From the NCBI GenBank assembly GCA_019009955.1, contig CM032228.1, forward strand, positions 99,583,501 through 99,647,500: DNA of 64,000 nt, given 5' to 3'. The position numbers and the translations under genes are program-made. Within the stretch, counting starts at the first letter, position 1, and each line of letters opens with the position of its first letter. A model generated the notes under the pieces. That model saw nothing but the letters and a program-made list of their open reading frames with translations, was not told where the DNA came from and ran no database searches. Source of the DNA: Riptortus pedestris. Lineage: Eukaryota; Arthropoda; Insecta; Hemiptera; Alydidae. Shown here piece by piece: positions 1 through 9,886 of the stretch.

Positions 1-240
1 TATGGTTATGTTATTAAGGCATCTAATTTTCGTGTCTTTGGTATTCCCATTTCTTCGGTATTTTTACTACGTAAATTGAGCTTACAAGGGGTAATACCTA
101 ACAGATGTAACGAGGGTGGGTCAAATTTACTATTTTCTTCACATTTGAATTCCCAATAATAACTGATTCCTTCTGGTGGGAACTCGAGGGAGCAGTATAG
201 AGTAGGTTGCAAAGTCACATGTACCCACTACAATTAGTTT
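1..240 (-). repeat. Interspersed repeat, copy 1 (inverted relative to 13.24-13.46 kb)
   Basis: The reverse complement of this segment matches 13236-13464 over nearly its whole length. Long identical runs surround ACTTTGCAACCTACTCT and GGGAATACC. On the minus strand one open frame of 70 codons covers it; the other copy keeps part of the same frame (residues such as LEFPPEGISY) but is broken by stops. I do not recognise the frame. The repeat is cut by the window edge, so its full length is unknown. It could be the tail of a longer transposable element. Confidence 0.6.
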
Positions 241-1812
241 CATGCATATTTTGTTAGCGGAAAGTGTTGATCGGAAGGAATTTATCCTTAACATTATTTT
301 CTTTTACTGGCGAGTTCAATGTTTTAATCCATTATAGGGTAAGTACCGCTATAGCGGTCACTTACCGCTCTCTTTCAAAATTGGACTAAGAGTACTGCTA
401 ATAATTGCAAGGTTGTCCACTAGATGTCAGGAGAAAATGAGGAATTATTTCTGAATGTTCGTCCCTCCGGAGCAGAGGTCCCCCCTTCCTGGCCACTAAA
501 GCGGCCCTTGCCCATTCCAGGTACCTGCTCAGTTAGTACTGCTTTGGACGCTCACAGTAGATTGTTGTCACCTTCATGATTCTGCTTTTACTCCAGCAAA
601 AAGGAATATAATACTTTACTAAGATATTCTTAATCATGTTTCAGTAAATATAAATTAATAATGTTTTGTAGCATGCGTGTTCTATGCCAAGTAATTTAAA
701 AAATACGGCTCTGCCCTTCATTTTCTACAATTTTACTTCATTTAGACAATAAGGACTATTTATTTTTCATTTCCTTAGTATTTTTTTTTTTACTATGTTT
801 ACATGTTAAACAATCAAATTCGACATTATAACTAAATTATATTTTATACTAATTTTGTATTCTCAAATATGTTTATTTGAGTGATAACAAATATTGCATG
901 TTTTGGCTGAAACAGAGAAGAGCAGGTATTTGAAACATTTTATGCAAAAATATTTGCTGAAAATATTCATTTCTTTGGAGACACTTAGAACAGGAGGTAA
1001 ATGAGCCGAACCCTTTCCATGCTGGAAGAGACAGGTAGTTAAGCCGGTAATCCCCGGGCAGGCCGACCCCTTTAACGGGCAAGGACTGCTATAGCGGCCA
1101 TTCCAGTAACTTATTCTCCAATTTTTTTAAACTATTCTGTTACTATTAATAGTCATTTATAGACTCCCTGACACCATTTTTACAGAAGTATAGTTTTTCT
1201 GATAGCCAGCGAAATGTGTCTTATAAAGGGTTAAAATATACTCAAGTACTCAAATAAATATATAGTCGTGATCACTTTTAGTGTAAGTGGAATCAATTAA
1301 ATAAATGAGAAAAATGAAAAAAAATTTCACTCAAAAAATTGTTATCGATAAACCATTGGAATTAAGATCAAAGTCCTAGCCGTTTACGACAACTTCTATG
1401 ACGATGGCTCAGGAATTTGGCGTACTAACTAAATTTAAGTAGCAATAAGCCTGTTGAACAATGTACTTTTATCAATGCAGTTCTGGAGATATAGCTATTT
1501 GAACTAACTAGTTTTACTCCACAAAATTATATTGTGCTGTTCATTTCAGTCCTTAGCAACATATTTGTTGGAGGCAGATAATGTCTTAAGAGTAACTGAT
1601 TGCTAAAGGCTTCTCAGCCATGTTCATTTGTTGACCAGAAATTTGTCAATAAAGGAACCTGCTCTGAGTCCCGTCTTTATTAGAACATTCGCGACCCATT
1701 CCTATTGAACCATGTTTCAGTATACGTCTTCAGTTTAAACAAACAGTTTATTTGAATACGCATGTAGAAATTAATTGAAGTATTTAAAAAAAACAAAAAA
1801 ACATAACGTGTC
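241..1812. other. AT-rich intergenic sequence without recognised features
   Basis: No coding region, RNA gene or named repeat could be supported. Two short palindromes (TACCGCTATAGCGGT near 348 and GCTATAGCGG near 1088) resemble the small hairpin next to TA arrays in the HINE-like repeats, but nothing around them aligns. A 69-codon minus-strand frame (873-1082) has no recognisable motif. Confidence 0.5.
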
Positions 1813-1813
1813 A

Positions 1814-2024
1814 GGGGGCTCAGATTATCCATGTGAGATAGGGTATTGGTCTTAATCTCACATAGTAAATCTAGAGTGGCGAGTTCGATTTCCGCCTTGG
1901 CAATTGGAATTTATTTAGTGGCGAACTAATTAAATAAAAGTCTCACCCTGGCAAGAAAAGGGTGGTAACCTGTAGGCAAACCGTCCCAATTAGCCATAGT
2001 AGCAAAGTTGACGTTAATAATTAA
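1814..2024 (+). repeat. tRNA-derived SINE, copy 1
   Basis: The copy starts GGGGCTCAG, has a degenerate A box and a B box (GAGTTCGATTTCC), then the family-specific body. The body has AATTTATTTAGTGGCG, the hairpin CACCCTGGC...AAAGGGTGG, TAACCTGTA and CCGTCCCAATTAGCC, ending GACGTTAATAA. It is a polymerase III-type retroposon that depends on a LINE for mobilisation. Target-site duplications are not clear. Confidence 0.85.
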
Positions 2025-2028
2025 CATT

Positions 2029-2224
2029 TTTTTATTTTATTTTGGAGCGTTCGCAGCGAGGCGATATTGCAATATAAAACAACAAAGACAATTTATATAA
2101 ACAAAATACAAAAATGAAAACAGTAACAAGAAAAAATTAAACAATACAAACTAAGAACGCAAACAAATAACAAAACGCAACTAAATAACAGAGCGCAACA
2201 AAATAACAAAACGCTACTAAATAA
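2029..2224 (+). repeat. A-rich repeat shared with 56.6 kb, including an 18-bp imperfect tandem array
   Basis: The stretch with AGTAACAAGAAAA, then TTAAACAATACAAACTAAGAAC, also occurs near 56690-56730. From about 2151 to 2224 a period-18 unit (ACAAAACGCAACTAAATA and variants) repeats about four times. It directly precedes the RNase H-like remnant, so it is probably part of the same non-LTR element. Confidence 0.55.
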
Positions 2225-2244
2225 CTGCAAATTACCCAAACGCA

Positions 2245-2828
2245 CTATACACATTCACGGACGGATCCAAGACTGACTTTGGAACAGCAGCTGCTGCACT
2301 CATTGACGACCACACATATGCCAAAAGATTAAGTTGCACATCAAGTATGTATTCAGCTGAACTACACGCTATACTCCTATCTCTAGAAAACCTACAGAAT
2401 GTTAAAAATCGCCAAATAATTTTATTTTTGGACTTCTTGGAGTTCTTTGCTCTCTTTAAAGAACATATATTCCACTCATCCTATTATAACAAACATTTTT
2501 GAACACATTCATAGTCATCATAATCACATAAAATTGGTGTGGCTAATAGGACACCAGAATATTGGATGAAGCACTGAACAGTGACATGCTCGCAAAACTA
2601 ACGACAAAAAACACCAATACTGACATTAAAAAAGTAACTTCGGACAACCTACAAAACTACATTAAAGCTAACATACTCCAAGAATGGCAACAGGACTGGT
2701 TATTAACAGACAACAAACTGAAACAAATTAAAACTACAGTTAAGACATGGAGTGACAAATTTGAAATATTTACACGGAGAGACGAAGTAACATTTTTTTG
2801 TTTTCAGAAATTTAAAGGTATAGTTTAG
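2245..2828 (+). pseudogene. Decayed non-LTR retrotransposon ORF2, RNase H and downstream region
   Basis: Translating from about 2250 gives an RNase H-like segment: TFTDGSKTDFGTAAAAL (the YTDGS motif with its catalytic aspartate), then SAELHAILLSLENL (the SAELxAI motif with its glutamate), then LFLDFLEFF where FxDSxxxL is expected. This order is typical of the RNase H domain of I/Jockey/R1-type LINE ORF2. Stops and frameshifts break the frame near 2490-2560. A further open piece, 2562-2828 (88 codons), contains WLLTDNKLKQIK and lies where ORF2 continues after RNase H. No reverse transcriptase domain is present upstream, so the copy is 5' truncated. It is inactive. The domain call is fairly safe; the exact clade is inference. 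Confidence 0.6.
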
Positions 2829-3464
2829 AGGAAGAAATTGTTGGTGCCTAAATAAGGGATTATTTTGGATTCATGATGCCTTACAAATACGCCAATGACA
2901 GGAATTAATACCCAAACTATAATTATTTGGACTTAATTGGCAAACTATAATTATTCGGACTAAATAGATAAACTAAATTATTCAGACTTAATTGGTAATC
3001 CATAATTATTCGGGACAATCGACGTGATCGTTCGACAACATCTCTTAATTAAATAAATTTAACGACCTTAAATAATCATATTTAACGAATCGGCAAGTGT
3101 GATAAACCCATTGAAGGTTCAGACTAAACCGGTTTATTTGCGGTCACCATTATTCAGGAGAACGGGGAACAAAAAAAAAAGAGAGTGGAGAAAAAGGATG
3201 GGCAAAAAGAGGGTGATAGAGAGGAAGGGTGAATGTGAGGAGAGAAAATAAATAGAGACTAAGGGTAAATGAGAAATGTGCAAGGGTAGGCAGGGCTGCT
3301 TGTTAGTGCGGTAACCTCCTTCTTCCGCCTAACCTACACCTACTCTACAATTATCTAACTCTACCCCCTCATCCTTACTTACTACTTAAACCTCCTACAA
3401 TCTTGTCTTGTGCTCCTTCACTCGTATTTTAACTTACTCTCAGTGCATCATACCAATGTAACGA
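2829..3464. other. Intergenic; short imperfect tandem units then purine-rich sequence
   Basis: At 2915-3010 the phrase AACTATAATTATTCGGACT recurs about three times with changes (period roughly 30). At 3170-3300 there is a purine-rich stretch (GAGAGTGGAGAAAAAGGATG and similar). No coding potential was seen. Confidence 0.45.
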
Positions 3465-3465
3465 A

Positions 3466-4068
3466 ACATTTCTTGAAATGACCTTACCTTGGAGACGACG
3501 AAAATGAACCTGGTTCAAAAGTACACCCATAGTATGTATATGGTTGATCATCATCAAATTCGATTTTTAAACGTTCTATGAAAAACTAACGATCACAATC
3601 CTTTCGATTGGGGAAATCGAAATATCTGTATTACTATGAGTGGGATCGAAAAATTGTATAACACCAATCTTGCTGTAAATTAATTTTACAATAAATGTTG
3701 TTCTATACATTTTTTCTCTATCTCTTATATTAATAGGGATATTTACACTTTTCCAGTTTTCGGCAATCAGTAGTCAGACATATTAACAATAAACTGATAT
3801 ATAATGAAAAAGGTCATTCCTATATTAAATATTGTTTTCCTTTACAATGTTAAATTCTAGAAATATGTTCAATGTGAGAATTTCAATAATGAAAATTTTT
3901 CATTACTTTCAAGATAGCCACCATAAACAATACTTAAACTATCTATATAGAGCTTAAGATAAAATGTCTTAATGGTCGTAAATCGACCAGGAGTTGGGGG
4001 AGGGATTAAACCTTTCCTGAATTTGGGGAATCCGCTGAGTTAACGCAGTACCTACGTGACGGACTTTT
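3466..4068 (+). repeat. HINE-like repeat, old degenerate copy (5' end missing)
   Basis: The copy begins inside the 5' block (GACGACGAAAATGAAC, TTCAAAAG). It continues through the interior (GGATCGAAAAATTGTATA, ACCAATCTTGCTG, the TTAATAGGGATATTTACA segment) and ends with GGGGAATCCGCTGAGTTAACGCAG, a degraded stem-loop and GTGACGGACTTTTAC. There is no TA array. Divergence is much higher than in the copies at 5.9 or 18.9 kb, so it is an older insertion. Confidence 0.7.
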
Positions 4069-4961
4069 ACTAAGTAACCACCCCACATCTCCTAGGGGTG
4101 GTTGTGTCTTGATCTTTGATATGAATTCGTGCAATACCTTCACTAATGCAATTCTCATGCTAATTCTGTTTAATTTACTTTAAATGACCTCAATTATAAG
4201 TCAAAGTACGGAATAATGAATGAGGGCATTGAAAGGAAAGTAAAGAGAAGTGGCATGAAAAATGTCATTTATGAAGAGACCTCAGCAAGAAAATTTCTTA
4301 TTTAAATAAAAAATTTCCGACATCCAGCATCAGCATAAACTAAGTACATTACTTACCTGCGGCAATGGTTAAAATCCCTTCAAAATCGATGAGTAGAGTG
4401 GGGAATTACTGGTGATTGAAAACTTAAAAATACCAAAAAAATTCACTTAATATTCCAGATAAAAAAGGAAATGTATAAAACAAAAATAATAGAGAATTGA
4501 ATTTGTGACAAGATTATTTATATAAGATTTTTCGATTCGATCTCAGAGTGACTGAGATATTTCAACTATTCGAAGTCCTCCTTACTAAACTTTCCACTTC
4601 CTGTTGTAATGCCAGGCCATTAACGAATATGATCTTTAGTCTTGAATGAGATGGTTTATTATCGTGTCGGGATGGTATAGATAAAATAAACATTCTAGAG
4701 TCTAGAACGTAAAATCTTAATTGATTATATCATTACATAACTTAATGGCATGTAGCTCATGTAGAATAGGAGGACATTTGAATACTAAAGTAGGTGATTT
4801 CCTTTAACGAAAATCTGCTAAAATGAATAAAGGGGCGCATTCGCACGAGTTCGGAATTTTACTAGCACTGCAAAGAGGATGAATGTTTAGGCGGTGACTA
4901 CTGTGTAAAATGACTCCACGGGGAAGGTAAAGGAGTTTACAGGTAATGGAAAAATAGCCAC
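4069..4961. other. Intergenic, no recognised feature
   Basis: The sequence is AT-rich, with no domain, RNA gene or copy of the families found elsewhere in the window. Confidence 0.5.
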
Positions 4962-5163
4962 ACTTCCACAGTAACTACTTATTATTGAAGGAAAGAGCGC
5001 TTTCGATGAAGTGCATCATCGTCAGCGGCAGAACGTCCTGGATGTTGACCTGACGGGCCAGACTCCTTAGGAGGGCAAAATCCTGGATGTTAGGGAGCTG
5101 AAAATGATGCACTGCATCGAAAGCCCACTTCAATGAAAGATTAGTTACTGTGGAAGAGTATAC
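4962..5163. repeat. Foldback (long inverted repeat) element, ~200 bp
   Basis: The left arm begins CTTCCACAGTAACTA near 4964. The reverse complement of the right arm begins the same way near 5158. The arms also share CTTTCGATG, AGTGCATCAT and TCAGC, giving about 85 bp of imperfect pairing around a loop that holds CCTGGATGTT twice. It has the form of a small non-autonomous foldback or MITE. A 64-codon minus-strand frame across it is incidental. Confidence 0.65.
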
Positions 5164-5938
5164 CTGCAAAATAATTCGCCTCCACGGACCAGAATATCAA
5201 CGTGGAATAAAAGGAGTTTAACTAAACATGATAGTAAGAATTGAGAAAAAATGACTGACATATGTCAATATAACGAATTCGAATTTTCTAGCAGGATTCT
5301 CGTATGTTCTACGAGATCCCTGATCTAGCCCCATTACGTGGCTTCCACGAAGACAGCATGCCCTCAATTATAAAAATAAGAATTGTTATGAAAAACATAA
5401 GATTTTAACTTTTATTCAGAAAAACTTTTTATATCTATGATTAGAATATCCAATAGTAAATGAGGTTATGAAGGTTAGTTTAAAGAAAAAAATGTTAGGT
5501 ATGAATAAAGTATATAATTTTAGAGTATATATTTTTTTAGTATATATAATTTTAATTTTAAATTTTTAGAACTCTCATGCACACTTTAGCTTTCAGGATG
5601 GTAGCATAGCTGTTAAAAGCTGATATTGTTTTTATTCTAAAACGTAAATATTTTTATTCCCTCAACATAATACAAAATAATTCTCCAAAGAACCCCCACC
5701 CCTACTCTGTAGTACACTGCTACTTCCCATCGTATCTGTTGCAGCACTCACTGTGACAGATACTGAAATCTATGAGAGTGCAACGTCTATAAAATGTTAC
5801 TTTTTTCATCTTGATGGAAGTAGACTAGTAAACGAAACAGTTATATTCTGACGGAACAAAGTCTTCGTTTAGGTGGACATCCGTTCCAATGAATATAGCT
5901 GAAATTTTTCTATATACAATTGGAAGTCACAGTGGTGG
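5164..5938. other. Intergenic, no recognised feature
   Basis: AT-rich sequence. No motif or repeat could be assigned. Confidence 0.5.
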
Positions 5939-6923
5939 TTTTAGCAGATTTCCCTTAAGGTAAATCAGCTATTGAGGTTGTACTCATGACGCGATTTTCG
6001 AATTTTTTCTTCAAATGTCCATCGATCCTACCCAGATGACGAAAATTAGGTCCGTTCAAAACCGTTCAAAAAAAAAATATATATATATTTGTCTGTTACC
6101 GCTCTAGCGGTCGCAATTATTGTTTAATCCAACCAAACCCGATATTTAGTCGTTTTGTGTAAAAAGAAAGATCAAGTTCGTTAACGGCTGAAATCGGATC
6201 AGGGGGAGGGGGGATACCAACCCCCCCCCCAAGAGAGGGGCGGATTTTCGAAAATTCGAAATATCTCCGTTACCATAGGTCGGATCGAAATTTCGTATAA
6301 AACCAATCTTATTGAAAATTAAATTTACTATACATATTTTAATATACATCTATTCAATATCTTGAATATTAACCGAGATATTTTCATTTTTCAGTTTTCA
6401 GCCATCAGCAAACCGCCACTTCTACTCATGTTACATAAATAATACTCTGCTACATAATAAATCACATTATTTGAAGTTTAAATACCAAAAATTAAATTGT
6501 ATTGAAGAGACCTTTATTATACGAGATACCTGCAATTAGGTTCTGGTGACACCCCCCCCCCCGTATTAAGGTTTTGGTCTTCTAAAATTTGATTGATTGA
6601 GATAACAATTATTCTGACTCGATATCAATTACAGTACTAGATATAGTAAATAGTTCTCAATAAAATTAATATGTTATATTCTGATATATTTCAGTAATTG
6701 TTTTTCCTTCCGGTGTGAGGCGGGCAGACCCGTTTGTTTACATTTCTAACCCAACGCTTCCTGTCAGAAGGTTATTGAAATTGGATGAAACATATTATTT
6801 TAACATTATTTCTGTTAGTATTTATTCACGGTGGTGTTGTGATAGCAGTATGTATATTTATCTATTACTAAACTACACGAGGGAAATCTGCTGAGTTTAC
6901 GCAGGCCCTGCGTGACGGACTTT
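5939..6923 (+). mobile_element. HINE-like (non-autonomous Helentron-type) element, complete copy, subfamily A
   Basis: The 5' end is TTTTAGCAGATTTCCCTTAAGG with the near-palindromic AAATCAGCT following. The conserved 5' block (CATCGATCCTACCCAG, GACGAAAATTAGGTCCGTTC) leads to a short TA run at 6076-6090 and the ACCGCTCTAGCGGT hairpin. Then come the interior (AAAGATCAAGTTCGTTAACG), a poly-C tract near 6221 and the subfamily A 3' interior (CAGCAAACCGCCACTTCTAC). The 3' end is GGGAAATCTGCTGAG, a stem-loop and GTGACGGACTTTT. The 5' AGCAGATTTCCC and 3' GGGAAATCTGCT are exact inverted repeats. It has no coding capacity, so it would need a Helentron Rep/helicase in trans. Confidence 0.75.
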
Positions 6924-8316
6924 TATCGGTATACTTCCCTTTCAATAAAGCTCATTGCACATATATAGTAGAAGTCATGAACGAGCTCATAATAAACAAC
7001 ACTTTCTTAGTTACAAAAAATGATACAAGCAAATTCTGGTTAAACTAAGTAGGTTTCCCAAATCCGGAAATATTATACTACGACAAACCATAATCTAGTC
7101 TGCATTCTCCAGAAATAAGAAGGTTATAAAACAGAACTTTTAATCTGTGGAAATTTAATTCGAGCTCGAAATACTTTAATTGAAAATAGTTTGATTAGAA
7201 GAGGGGCTTAACTTGAGACGGAATACTTAGCGAAGTACAAATAACTCGATGAATAATTGAGTAAGAAAAGAAAATATGAAACTACATTTTTGCAATATTA
7301 CATGAACAACAGGTTGAACAGCAACTACAAAATGCTGAAATATAAAAATAACAAATATTGAAGAAAAGGTAGTGTTGACAAATTACCACTTGGTTTAAGG
7401 CTGATTATCATAAGGGTTTTTTTTGTTGTTGTTTTATTGAGATTTATGGTTATAGTGATTTAGAGGAATAATTTTTAAATTTAGTATTGCAAATGTTCAG
7501 GAGGGCGAAACATTTGCCAGTTGAAAATAATAAAGATGGCTTAGTTGAGACCTTAAAATCCTTCCCCCCCCCAGAAAAACTTTTATTGGTCTCAGTCTCA
7601 GGATAAGGGGCGAAAATAACAAATATTTCTATTAGAGATAGGAAATAAAGGCATAAGACAACAATTTATACACACATAAAGTTAGAATAAAATCGATTAT
7701 TTATTATATATCTCCCATCCAAGTCTTAATAATTATAATTGATACATTTCAATTAATTTTATTTTTTGGGAAAATCGGGACCTTCGTTTTCAAACTGTAG
7801 CCTAACGATAACGAGAAGAGAAGTTTAATTAATTGGGTTCCAACTGTAGCTAACAAGATATAATGGAACTCTCACTTATCATCAAACATTAAAATCAATT
7901 AGTAGCATATTAATTATGACTTTTCAGCGGTTTCACATATTTATATCCCTATTTAAGGTGTGCCGGCCTACGGATTATTTTTAATTCCTCTCTGTATATT
8001 AAAAGACAATAAGAATTGAAAGCAAAATAAAATACTTTAAAATTACTTTGATAGTTGAAATTTAAATTTGCATTAATAAAAAAGAAAGGTTACATATTTA
8101 TTAACTCCTTTCTTTAATCTATTTTTCTGATGTTGCCATATACTCGTATGGCATTATGTTCCTGAGTGAAGTGGTATGTCCTCATATTTTTAAAATAGAA
8201 CTTAGTCAATTACCATATAGCATTTATATGGAGCACTATCTCTATAAATATTATTGACTTGTAAATTACTTTTCATTATACTGTTAAAATAACATGTGTT
8301 TTCAGTGTATCGTTTG
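6924..8316. other. Intergenic, no recognised feature
   Basis: AT-rich, with a short poly-C tract near 7564. No gene or repeat family could be recognised. Confidence 0.5.
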
Positions 8317-8444
8317 AGTACGCAAAGTGATACTTTTCTTTACTAGTACAGAAAAGTAACAGCTGTTATTGGAATATTCCTCATTATACTATCATTCATT
8401 GTATATTGCATACTTACTTAACCTGTATTTATTAAATCAAAACA

Positions 8445-9602
8445 ATGTTTAATAATAGTGCGTGTTCAAATATTCCGGAAGATATTTTAAATGAAGCAAA
8501 CATAGCTGTTAGTGAATTAATTCCGAAGAAATCCGGTCATAAGTATGAAGCTGAGTATAGTAACTTCTGTGAATGGAAAAAAAGAAGAGAAGTCGGAGTA
8601 TTTTCTGAAGAAGTAATACTTGCATATCTTTTAGACATCAAAAAATTATAGTCTAAATTTTCTATGCTAAAATCCTGTTTATTAGTAAGAGACAATATTG
8701 ATGTAAAAAATTTTAGTAAGTGTTATGCTTTTCTCAAGAGAAAAAATGTGGGATACATCCCGAAAAAATCCAAAACATTAACGTCAGATGAGATATCTAA
8801 ATTTATGATTGAGGCACCTAATGAACAGTTTTTATTAATAAAAGTTATTTTATCATTCGGAATATATGGTGCATGTAGGGCGGACGATCTCGTGAGAATG
8901 GATGTCAGTGATGTAGTAGATAAAGGAAATTATTTAGTGGTGTATATTAAACCTGGAAAAAATTATAAATGTAGGAGTTTTTCAATTACCAACGACAATT
9001 GCCCTTTTGATGCTTGTGATTTTTATAGACAATATAAAGCCCTTCGTCCTTCAAATTCAAAACTCTCACGATTGTTTGTACATTATCGAAATGGAAGATG
9101 TATGTCTCTAAATGTTGGGATTCATACAATTGCTTCAGTTCCAAAAAAGGTTGCAATGTATTTAAAATTAGAAAATCCAGAAAGGTATACGGGACACTCA
9201 CTCAGAAGATCATCCGCAACCATGCTATAAACCATGCTTATAGCTGAGGGAGGAGGAGATCTGCTGACATTAAAGTGCCATGGTGGATGGAAATCATCAG
9301 CTGTAGCTGAGGGTTACCTAGAGGAGTCTCATCAAAGAAAACTAGAAGTATCCCATAGACTTTTCCATTCTTCTAAAAATAATAATCCTGGCCATTCATC
9401 TAATCTATCAATAATAAACAATAATAATAACATAATTGAAAATGATTATTTCACAGTAGATGACCTTTTTAGAGTTGAAAAAGATGTAGTAGAATGCACA
9501 ACGAACAAAAATTTGTCAATAATTAAGCAATCAATACCGCAAAAAGGTATTAATATAAGTAACAATAAAAATTGCACAATAAATATTAATTTTAAATTAT
9601 AG
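8445..9602 (+). pseudogene. Tyrosine recombinase, interrupted by two in-frame stops
   Basis: One reading frame runs about 385 codons from ATG 8445 to TAG 9600-9602, broken only by TAG at 8649-8651 and TAA at 9228-9230, with no frameshift. The N-terminal part (residues 1-110) looks like a SAM-like core-binding domain. The catalytic domain shows R145 in GACRADDL, then H251 and R254 in TGHSLRR, W282 in HGGWKSS and Y291 in AEGYLEES. This is the R...HxxR...H/W...Y set, with nine residues from W to Y. The family cuts and rejoins DNA through a 3'-phosphotyrosine link. The C-terminal tail (residues 300-385) is asparagine-rich and probably variable. An AATAAA at 9648-9653 could serve as polyadenylation signal. 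Two nonsense changes make this copy inactive. I place it with insect Crypton-like recombinases by architecture; a DIRS origin is less likely. Confidence 0.8.
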
Positions 9603-9785
9603 GTCTATTGCCTATTCTATTTATCTGTTGAATAACCTTTGCAGTTTAATAAACATATGTTTCATATTTTAGAATTCATATCTTTATCTTCTGATTTTTT
9701 TTTATAAGAATAAAAATATTAAAATATTTACCTTATTTCCTTTTAAGAATAGGTACAGTATAATGAAAAGTCATTTTCAACATAG

Positions 9786-9886
9786 GTGCGCAAAGTATCT
9801 TTTCTGTACTTGGTCTTATTCCCGAATTAGGCTTCGCCTCGTACGTGAAACTCGACCTCGTACAGAAAAGATACACTTTGCGTACT
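9786..9886. repeat. Terminal hairpin of the tyrosine-recombinase element
   Basis: GTGCGCAAAGTATCTTTTCTGTAC (9786-9809) pairs with its near inverse at 9860-9885. The loop of about 50 nt contains AGGCTTCGCCTCGTACG. The same motif in the same orientation as 9786 lies at the left end of the element (8317). Confidence 0.75.

Larger units (their letters stand above)
8317..9886 (+). mobile_element. Tyrosine-recombinase transposon (Crypton-like), inferred boundaries
   Basis: A single decayed tyrosine-recombinase ORF is flanked by related termini. The left end has AGTACGCAAAGTGATACTTTTC at 8317 followed by an inverted TACAGAAAAGTA at 8347. The right end has GTGCGCAAAGTATCTTTTCT at 9786 and its inverse GTACAGAAAAGATACACTTTG at 9860-9880, forming a roughly 100-bp hairpin. 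No reverse transcriptase or RNase H gene lies inside, which argues against DIRS or Ngaro elements and for a Crypton-type DNA transposon. Known Cryptons generally lack inverted repeats, so the palindromic ends are unusual. The boundaries are inferred from the repeats. Confidence 0.6.
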
